Origin: Methylobacterium sp.
GTDB taxonomy: Bacteria; Pseudomonadota; Alphaproteobacteria; Rhizobiales; Beijerinckiaceae
NCBI GenBank assembly: GCA_021154065.1
Contig: JAJKJG010000134.1
Coordinates: 1-7,252 of the forward strand
Length of the DNA: 7,252 nt
Direction of reading: 5' to 3'
In this document: positions 1-4,390 of the stretch, one piece after another
Layout of the letters: every line of letters begins with the position of its first letter
Numbering within the stretch: position 1 is the stretch's first letter
The notes under the pieces: generated by a model
Databases searched by the model: none
What the model saw: the letters and a program-made list of their open reading frames with translations, nothing else
What the model was told of the DNA's origin: nothing
Made by a program: the position numbers and the translations under genes

Positions 1-476
1 ACCGCCGTGCCGTTCGCCTTGGCATGGCGGATCGCGGCAAAGCCCGCGTCGGCGCAGCCTGATGAGATCGCCTGGCTGATGGCCGAGAGATGGAACACCC
101 GGGCCGCGGCGATCATGTCGAGCGGCAGCTCGGCCGGCGTTACCTGGGCTGCCGCCGAGCCGGCGCGGTAATAGCTGAAGAGGTGTCCGTCGGGCCCGTA
201 GGAGATGAAATAGATGCCGGTGCGCTCGCCGGGCCGGATGAGGACGGCGGCACGGTCGACCCCCTCCTCGTCCCACAGCCCGAGGAATCGCTCGCCGAAG
301 GCATCGTCGCCGAGCGCCGTGAAATAGGCGACCTTCGCCCCCTGCCGGGCCGCCGCGATCGCGGCGTTCGACGAGTCGCCGCCGAAGCCCGGCAGATAGA
401 GCCGCTCGCCGCTACGCTCGACCTCGGCGAACTCCATCAGCGGCTCGCCGAAGGCGAGGAGGTCGAGAGTCTTCAT
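1..476 (-). CDS. kdgK: 2-keto-3-deoxygluconate kinase, PfkB family (N-terminal 158 residues; cut by window edge)
   Basis: Phosphorylates 2-keto-3-deoxygluconate to KDPG with ATP in the cytoplasm, feeding the lower Entner-Doudoroff route. Translating the minus strand from the ATG at 476 gives an open frame to the window edge, about half of a usual ~300-residue kinase. Residues 30-39 read GFGGDSSNAA, the PfkB-type GG-x-x-N sugar-binding signature, followed by VAYFTALGDDAFGERF (49-64). Y89 in TGIYF and YYRAGSAAA (102-110) match the tyrosine and arginine positions that contact KDG in known KDG kinases, which favours KDG over ribose or fructose kinases. The chosen start gives the canonical N-terminus (MKTLDLLAFGEPLMEF). 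No clear Shine-Dalgarno sequence is visible before it. The gene lies downstream of the FAD dehydrogenase on the same strand but is separated by a hairpin repeat, so it may be transcribed on its own. The C-terminal half with the catalytic Asp and ATP site is outside the window. Confidence 0.88.
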   Translation of the reverse strand, partial: MKTLDLLAFGEPLMEFAEVERSGERLYLPGFGGDSSNAAIAAARQGAKVAYFTALGDDAFGERFLGLWDEEGVDRAAVLIRPGERTGIYFISYGPDGHLFSYYRAGSAAAQVTPAELPLDMIAAARVFHLSAISQAISSGCADAGFAAIRHAKANGTA

Positions 477-528
477 GGGGCTAGGTGCCGAAGCGATGGG
501 CGCGGCTAATCCGGGCCATCCTCCCAAG

Positions 529-647
529 CCCCTCATCCTGAGGTGCGAGCCGAAGGCGAGCCTCGAAGGACGCAACCCTGTCAGGGCAGCGTCCAACCGC
601 CGGTGCGTGCTTCGAGGCTCGCTCCGCTTGCACCTCAGCATGAGGGG
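529..647. repeat. REP-like inverted repeat between the dehydrogenase and kdgK
   Basis: Two arms, 529-574 and 604-647, are reverse complements of each other apart from two short gaps and a few mismatches, around a 29-base centre (575-603). The left arm opens with CCTCATCCTGAGG, itself a palindrome, and both arms contain the GCGAGCCTCGAAG core. The centre holds a further small palindrome (CCCTGTCAGGG, 576-586). Hairpins with this CCTCATCCTGAGG...CTCGAAG layout are common dispersed elements in Hyphomicrobiales genomes, as I recall them; copy number cannot be judged here. The transcript of either strand would fold into a long stem, so it may end or attenuate transcription from the dehydrogenase gene or protect its mRNA end. 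There is no T-tract, so it is not a standard intrinsic terminator. The rest of the 477-711 gap shows nothing convincing. Confidence 0.85.
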
Positions 648-711
648 AGTTGTGGCGGCCCCTCCACTCGGGAACGTGAGCCGGATGCACAATCCTCATG
701 GCCTCGGCACC

Positions 712-2169
712 CTAAGCACTCTTCGCGACCGGCAGCGCCGCCGGCGCGTCCGGCCCCATCGCGATCACCTTGCCGGGGTTGAGGATGTTCTGCGGGTCGA
801 GCGCGCGCTTCAGGGTCCGCATCAGGTCGAGGGCGACCGGGTCCTTGTAGCGCAGGAGCTCGTCGCGCTTGATGAGGCCGATGCCGTGCTCGGCCGAGAT
901 CGAGCCGTTCATCGCCGCGACGATGTCGTGCGTGATGCGGTTGAAGGTCTCCCAACGCGACAGGAACGCGGCCTTGTCCATGCCGACCGGCTGCGACAGG
1001 TTGTAGTGGATGTTGCCGTCGCCGACATGGCCGAACGAGCACGGGCGGATGCCCGGCATCGCCGCGGTGCAGGCCGCCTCCGCCGCCTCGATGAAATCGG
1101 CGACGCGCGACACCGGCACCGAGACGTCGTGCTTGATCGAGCCGCCCTCGAGCCCCTGCACCTCCGAGAGCGTCTCGCGCAGGCGCCAGAGCGCCTGGTT
1201 CTGGGCCTCGCTCGCGGCGATGGTCGCGTCGGCGATGAGGCCCTCCTCGAGCGCCGCGCCGAGAACCGCCTCGAGCCGGCCGGCGAGGTCCGCCTCGGGG
1301 TCCGGCGAGGACAGCTCGATCAGGGCATAGGATTGGTGCTCGCCGGCGAGCGGCCGCACCGTCCCCTGCCCGTGCTTCAGGACCATATAGAGCGCGAAGG
1401 CCGGCATCAGCTCGAAGGCGGTGAGCGTGTCGTCGTCGCTTTGGCGCAAGCGCTGGAACAGGTCGAGCGTGCGCCGCGCCGAGGCGCAGCCGATGAACGC
1501 CGTCGTCGTCGCCTTCGGGCGCGGCACGAGCTTCAGGACCGCCGCCGTGATGATGCCGAGCGTGCCCTCCGAGCCGACGAAAAGGTTCTTGAGGTCGTAG
1601 CCCGAGTTGTCCTTGCGCAGACCTTTGAGCCCGTTCCAGACGCGGCCGTCGGCGAGCACGACCTCGAGGCCGAGCACGAGGTCGCGGGTGTTGCCGTAGC
1701 GGAGCACGTTGGCGCCGCCGGCGTTGGTCGCAAGGTTGCCGCCGAGCCGGCACGAGCCCTCGGAGGGCAGCCAGAGCGGGAACAGGAGGTCGTGCGCGGC
1801 GGGCGCGGCGCGCAGGTTCTGCAGGATGCAGCCGGCCTCGGCCGTCATGGTGGCGTTGACGGGATCGATCTCGCGGATGCGGTCGAGCCGCGCCGTCGAC
1901 AGCACAATGCCGCCGAACGGCACGCCGGCGCCGACGAGCCCGGTGTTGCCGCCCTGCGCCACGACGGCAACGCCGGCCTTTGCGCATTCCCGCACCGCGA
2001 ACGCAACCTCCCCGGTATCGGCCGGCCGCACGACCGCGAGCGCTGAACCCTGGTAAAGACCGCGGCTCTCGGTGAGGTAACCGGCCATGTCGGCGGGATC
2101 GGCGAGCACGTGCTGCGGCCCGATGCGGGCGGCGATTCGGTCCAGAAGCCGTGCTGCGTCGACGCTCAT
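712..2169 (-). CDS. FAD-linked D-2-hydroxyacid dehydrogenase (D-2-hydroxyglutarate/D-lactate dehydrogenase type)
   Basis: A 485-residue flavoprotein of the FAD-binding PCMH/GlcD-like family that oxidises a D-2-hydroxyacid to the 2-oxoacid, passing electrons to a flavoprotein, quinone or cytochrome acceptor. The N-terminal FAD domain shows QGGNTGLVGAGVPFGGIVLS (72-91), EAGC (111-114), GGNLATNAGG (143-152) and VGSEGTLGIIT (198-208). The C-terminal substrate domain shows GHVGDGNIHYN (380-390), SAEHGIG (425-431) and the terminal NPGKV (464-468). H381, H388 and E427 fit the metal ligands; R331, K346, N390 and H428 line up with substrate-contacting residues of human D-2-hydroxyglutarate dehydrogenase, with S335 where the human enzyme has Thr. 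D-2-hydroxyglutarate or D-lactate are therefore the leading candidates; glycolate (GlcD) is less likely. Length is normal and the frame intact. The ATG at 2169 lacks a good Shine-Dalgarno; its start overlaps (ATGA) the stop of the repaired ParE-like frame, suggesting translational coupling to the upstream parDE genes. Confidence 0.9.
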   Translation of the reverse strand: MSVDAARLLDRIAARIGPQHVLADPADMAGYLTESRGLYQGSALAVVRPADTGEVAFAVRECAKAGVAVVAQGGNTGLVGAGVPFGGIVLSTARLDRIREIDPVNATMTAEAGCILQNLRAAPAAHDLLFPLWLPSEGSCRLGGNLATNAGGANVLRYGNTRDLVLGLEVVLADGRVWNGLKGLRKDNSGYDLKNLFVGSEGTLGIITAAVLKLVPRPKATTTAFIGCASARRTLDLFQRLRQSDDDTLTAFELMPAFALYMVLKHGQGTVRPLAGEHQSYALIELSSPDPEADLAGRLEAVLGAALEEGLIADATIAASEAQNQALWRLRETLSEVQGLEGGSIKHDVSVPVSRVADFIEAAEAACTAAMPGIRPCSFGHVGDGNIHYNLSQPVGMDKAAFLSRWETFNRITHDIVAAMNGSISAEHGIGLIKRDELLRYKDPVALDLMRTLKRALDPQNILNPGKVIAMGPDAPAALPVAKSA

Positions 2170-2476
2170 TCGGAGGTGCCTTGCCGGAGAATGGCCTCGT
2201 AGTCCCGGCCTGCGTAGAACACGCGGGTCACCTCGACAGTGTCGTCAAGGATTCGATAGCGATCGTCGCGCGCTTGCGGTAGACGAGCGTGCGAACTCCG
2301 GCCGCCACATCGTCGCGCGGCTTACCTCGACGCGGGAAATGGTCCAAACTCATCGAGAGATCCCGAATGCCATCGACGAAGCGCATTGCGGCAGCCGGAT
2401 TCTTTTCGGCGATGACGTCGTAGATCGTTGCAAGGTCTTCCTCCGCCTCGGGGCGGATGGTGACCCTATATCGCAT
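2166..2476 (-). pseudogene. parE: ParE/RelE-family toxin, frame broken by an apparent one-base deletion
   Basis: The frame from the ATG at 2476 encodes a ParE-like toxin: MRYRVTIRPEAEEDLATIYD (1-20), a middle LDHFPRRGKP (44-53), and VRTLVYRKRATIA (61-73). As given, it continues with nine unrelated residues (IESLTTLSR) and stops at 2230-2228 after 82 residues. Moving one base at 2258-2260 opens the next frame, which reads YRILDDTVEVTRVFYAGRDY and EAILRQGTSE to a TGA at 2168-2166. That is the normal C-terminal strand-and-tail of ParE/RelE toxins. The repaired protein would have 103 residues, the usual family length. ParE proteins poison DNA gyrase; related RelE members cut mRNA, and which applies is not visible. 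The start lies inside the 3' end of parD (11-base overlap) without its own ribosome site. The break is either a real inactivating mutation or a sequencing error; a programmed shift is unlikely because no slippery heptamer is seen. Confidence 0.8.
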
Positions 2477-2750
2477 CGCGGGCCGCTTTCACGCGTTCCT
2501 CATGCCTGCGCCTCAGTCGCTCGAACGCTTCCTCTATCGGCACGCTTGGCCGCGGATCCTGGAGCGACTCCTTGATCTTCTCGCGCATGTAAGCTGCGAA
2601 CTCCGGCGTCTCGGTCTCGTCTTCCTGGAGCAGGCGCAGGGCGTCCTCGACGACGGCGTCGGCGGAGGAATAGGCGCCCGTCTCGACCGCGTCGCGGATC
2701 GCGCGCACGATCTCGGCCGGCAAGGTCACGCTGATCGTCTCGGTATCCAT
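2466..2750 (-). CDS. parD: ParD-like ribbon-helix-helix antitoxin
   Basis: A 94-residue antitoxin expected to bind and neutralise the ParE-like protein encoded next to it and to repress its own promoter as a dimer. The N-terminus TETISVTLPAEIVRAIRDAV (3-22) is a ribbon-helix-helix DNA-binding segment: one strand (TISVTLP) and two helices, with GAYSSADAVVEDALRLL (25-41) as the second helix region. The charged helical tail from about residue 46 to 94, rich in Glu, Arg and Lys, is the usual toxin-wrapping part. A purine-rich AAGAG lies just ahead of the ATG, a fair ribosome site. The stop overlaps the parE start by 11 bases, the classic antitoxin-first arrangement. If the toxin is really dead, this gene may persist as an orphan antitoxin. 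GC content of the parDE stretch looks somewhat lower than that of its neighbours, hinting at acquisition; this was judged by eye. Confidence 0.88.
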   Translation of the reverse strand: MDTETISVTLPAEIVRAIRDAVETGAYSSADAVVEDALRLLQEDETETPEFAAYMREKIKESLQDPRPSVPIEEAFERLRRRHEERVKAARDAI

Positions 2751-2761
2751 GGCTCTTCATC

Positions 2762-2789
2762 CTTCGGCCAAGAACCTTTGGCCAAGAAC
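2762..2789. promoter_or_regulatory. 14-bp tandem repeat with embedded palindrome ahead of parD (candidate ParD operator)
   Basis: CTTCGGCCAAGAAC (2762-2775) is followed directly by CTTTGGCCAAGAAC (2776-2789), two copies with one mismatch. The junction also creates an inverted repeat, GGCCAA (2766-2771) and TTGGCC (2778-2783), separated by six bases. It starts 12 bp upstream of the parD start codon, where ribbon-helix-helix antitoxins bind short repeated sites to autoregulate. That it is the operator is inferred from position and symmetry. No convincing -35/-10 pair was found on the minus strand. Confidence 0.45.
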
Positions 2790-2815
2790 TAGGACAGAAC
2801 GCGCCGGGTTTCCAC

Positions 2816-2861
2816 CTCCGCTACAGACCCTGGCGCAGCCGCGCCCGCCGCTGTAGAGGAG
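2816..2861 (+). promoter_or_regulatory. Inverted repeat in the upstream region of the FAH-family gene
   Basis: CTCCGCTACAG (2816-2826) and CTGTAGAGGAG (2851-2861) pair at 10 of 11 positions. Inside them GGCGC (2832-2836) and GCGCC (2841-2845) pair around a four-base loop, so the segment can form a nested hairpin. It ends 24 bp before the ATG at 2886 and just ahead of the ribosome site AGGGAA (2877-2882). It could be an operator for a dimeric regulator or a structured mRNA leader; the sequence does not tell which. There is no T-tract. Confidence 0.35.
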
Positions 2862-2885
2862 CGCCCTCAGCCACCAGGGAAAGCC

Positions 2886-3584
2886 ATGGCCTCCGTCATC
2901 ACCGAACCGCAGCGTCCCGCCGTCCCGGTCGCGGGCACGTCCGACACCTTCCCGGTCCGCCGCGTCTATTGCGTCGGGCGCAACTACGCGGCGCATGCGC
3001 GCGAGATGGGCGGCGATCCGACCCGCGAGCCGCCGTTCTTCTTCATGAAGCCGGCCGACACCCTCGAGCTCGTGCCGGAGGGCAAGACCATCGAGCACGC
3101 CTACCCGGCGCAGACCAAGGACTATCATTTCGAGATCGAGCTCGTCGCCTTCCTGGCGAAGGGCGGCAAGGACATCCCGGTCGAGAAGGCCCTCGACTGC
3201 GTCTGGGGCTACGCCGTCGGCCTCGACATGACCCGGCGCGACCTGCAGCAGCAGGCCAAGGACCTGCGCCGCCCCTGGGAGCTCGGCAAGGGCACCGACA
3301 ATTCCGGCCCGGTCGGCCCGATCCACCCGGTCGCGAAGATCGGCCACCCGTCGAAGGGCGCGATCTCGCTCACCGTCGACGGGCAGGTCAAGCAGAAGGC
3401 CGACCTCTCCGACATGATCTGGTCGGTGGCCGAGCAGATCTCCTATCTGTCGAGCTATTTCGAGCTCAAACCCGGCGACGCGATCTTCGCCGGCACGCCC
3501 GAGGGCGTCGGCAAGGTCGAGCGCGGCCAGACGATGGTCGGCGCGATCGAGGGCCTGGGAGAGATCAGGCTGAAGGTGGTGTAG
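2886..3584 (+). CDS. Fumarylacetoacetate hydrolase family protein (acylpyruvate/fumarylpyruvate hydrolase type)
   Basis: A complete 232-residue single-domain FAH-fold enzyme. Members of this short, FAHD1/NagK-like branch hydrolyse acylpyruvates such as fumarylpyruvate (gentisate pathway) or decarboxylate oxaloacetate, using Mg or Mn in the cytosol. Visible family marks are VGRNYAAHAREMG (30-42), FFFMKPADTL (51-60), the metal site HFEIELV (81-87) with E83 and E85, the third ligand D114 in GYAVGLDMTRRDLQ (108-121), PWELGKGTDNSGPVGP (130-145), and GTPEGVGKV (203-211) near the end. Length matches the 200-235 residues of this branch rather than the ~400 of true fumarylacetoacetase. The start is supported by AGGGAA (2877-2882) six or so bases upstream. 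It stands alone on the plus strand, divergent from parD and convergent with the methyltransferase-like gene, so no pathway partner fixes its substrate. No gentisate or homogentisate gene is in view. Confidence 0.9.
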   Translation: MASVITEPQRPAVPVAGTSDTFPVRRVYCVGRNYAAHAREMGGDPTREPPFFFMKPADTLELVPEGKTIEHAYPAQTKDYHFEIELVAFLAKGGKDIPVEKALDCVWGYAVGLDMTRRDLQQQAKDLRRPWELGKGTDNSGPVGPIHPVAKIGHPSKGAISLTVDGQVKQKADLSDMIWSVAEQISYLSSYFELKPGDAIFAGTPEGVGKVERGQTMVGAIEGLGEIRLKVV

Positions 3585-3590
3585 GCGGTT

Positions 3591-3610
3591 CCCTCCCCTT
3601 GCGGGGAGGG
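3591..3610 (+). terminator. Hairpin just after the FAH-family gene, possible terminator
   Basis: An eight-base-pair all G/C-rich stem (CCCTCCCC / GGGGAGGG) with a TTGC loop begins seven bases after the plus-strand stop at 3582-3584. A second hairpin follows at 3615-3631. The position suits transcription termination, but no run of T follows, so it is not a typical intrinsic terminator. Confidence 0.4.
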
Positions 3611-3743
3611 CCGACTCGGGCGAAGCCCGAGCGGGGGTGGGGGTCGCGGGCGTAGAGCGAAACCTGTGCGTCCCTATTCCCTGCGGCTGATACACCGCGC
3701 GCGTCGTCGATCGAGCGCTCTATGCCGGCGACCCCCACCCCTG

Positions 3744-3765
3744 CCCCTCCCCGCAAGGGGGAGGG
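3744..3765 (-). terminator. Hairpin just after the methyltransferase-like gene, possible terminator
   Basis: An eight-pair stem, CCCTCCCC (3745-3752) against GGGGAGGG (3758-3765), lies six bases beyond the minus-strand stop that ends at 3772. With the mirrored hairpin at 3591-3610 it would shield the two convergent genes from each other. There is no T-tract, so the role is inferred from position only. Confidence 0.4.
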
Positions 3766-3771
3766 AAGCGC

Positions 3772-4365
3772 TCAGCCTTTCTTGCGATACACCAGGAGCG
3801 ACTTGTACTCGCCGACGCGCTCGACCGGGCGCTCCTTCTCCCAGATCGCGATGACCTTCTTGGCGCTCATCGGGCCGTCCCAGGCGAAGGCGAAGCTCGA
3901 GGTGAAGAACAGGATGTGGCCGCCGGGCCGCGTCTTGTCGGTGAGGAGGTTCGCGACATCGAGGTCGCTCGCCCCGCCATACGCATCGGTGCGCTCGCCG
4001 CGAAACTCGCAGAGGTGGAACAGCGTGACGACGTCGAAGACCGGCAGCAGCTTCGGGTTGAGGAGATAGATGTCGCCGAAGACGGCGTTGTAATAGCGAA
4101 GCACCTCGGGTCGCGCGATCGCGAGCTCGATGTATTTCTGGTATTCCTGCGGCGCGGCGGTGATGCCGAGGACCGAGTTGCGGCGGTTCTCGCGCGCGCA
4201 TTCGATGCCGACGTGATGATGGTTGCCGGTGCCGAAATGGTAGATGGCGCTGCCGGTGATCTTCTCGCGGTCGAGCCACTCGATGAAGTGGACGTCGCAG
4301 GGGCATTCCTTCTCGCGCAGGTCCCAGGAATCGTCCCAGAACAGCAGCTTCGCGGCCTCCGTCAT
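3772..4365 (-). CDS. Methyltransferase-like protein of unknown function
   Basis: A 197-residue soluble protein that I read as a degenerate class I SAM-dependent methyltransferase fold; its substrate is unknown. IYHFGTGNHHHVGIE (41-55) sits where motif I (glycine-rich loop after strand 1) is expected, FDVVTLFHLCEF (110-121) resembles motif IV, and TRPGGHILFFTSSFAF (145-160) resembles the strand after the 'RPGG' turn common in these enzymes. The cluster H43, H49, H50, H51 in the glycine loop and C21, C23 near the N-terminus are unusual and could bind metal; this is speculative. There is no signal peptide or membrane segment. The ATG at 4365 has a good ribosome site (GAGG seven bases upstream). 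It starts 25 bp after the ABC transporter stop on the same strand, so the two are probably cotranscribed. Homologues appear to be conserved hypothetical proteins; a non-enzymatic role is possible. Confidence 0.75.
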   Translation of the reverse strand: MTEAAKLLFWDDSWDLREKECPCDVHFIEWLDREKITGSAIYHFGTGNHHHVGIECARENRRNSVLGITAAPQEYQKYIELAIARPEVLRYYNAVFGDIYLLNPKLLPVFDVVTLFHLCEFRGERTDAYGGASDLDVANLLTDKTRPGGHILFFTSSFAFAWDGPMSAKKVIAIWEKERPVERVGEYKSLLVYRKKG

Positions 4366-4390
4366 CGCAATCCTCGTTCCTCGTTGAGCC

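Larger units (their letters stand above)
3591..3765. repeat. Nested palindromic repeat element filling a convergent intergenic region
   Basis: The gap between two convergent genes is nearly all one inverted-repeat structure. The outer arms are each hairpins and complementary to each other: CCCTCCCCTTGCGGGGAGGG (3591-3610) and the block at 3745-3765. The next layer, 3634-3659 and 3716-3741, pairs at 24 of 26 positions. The left half has an extra hairpin, CTCGGGC-GAA-GCCCGAG (3615-3631), without a counterpart on the right. The unpaired centre (about 3660-3715) codes for nothing recognisable. Such CCCTCCCC...GGGGTGGGGGTCG blocks occur often between genes in Hyphomicrobiales, from memory. The symmetric arms resemble a MITE or a composite of two REP units in opposite orientation. 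No target-site duplication could be identified. Confidence 0.8.

Noticed and set aside
529..647. CRISPR or attachment-site interpretation of the repeat
   Set aside because: There are only two inverted arms and no regularly spaced direct repeats; no integrase or tRNA gene is nearby.
481..699. A 72-codon minus-strand frame across the REP-like repeat
   Set aside because: Nearly all of it is repeat sequence, with no ribosome site and no recognisable protein.
475..2046. A 523-codon open frame on the plus strand opposite the dehydrogenase
   Set aside because: It is a GC-driven antisense frame rich in Arg, Glu, Val and Leu with no family motif, while the minus-strand frame carries a full set of conserved motifs.
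2250..2270. Programmed frameshifting as the explanation for the parE break
   Set aside because: No slippery heptamer or strong downstream stem was seen, and ParE genes are not known to be decoded this way; mutation or error is simpler.
2757..3695. A 312-codon minus-strand frame opposite the FAH-family gene
   Set aside because: It spans the hairpin and the intergenic region and has shadow-frame composition; the plus-strand enzyme explains the sequence.
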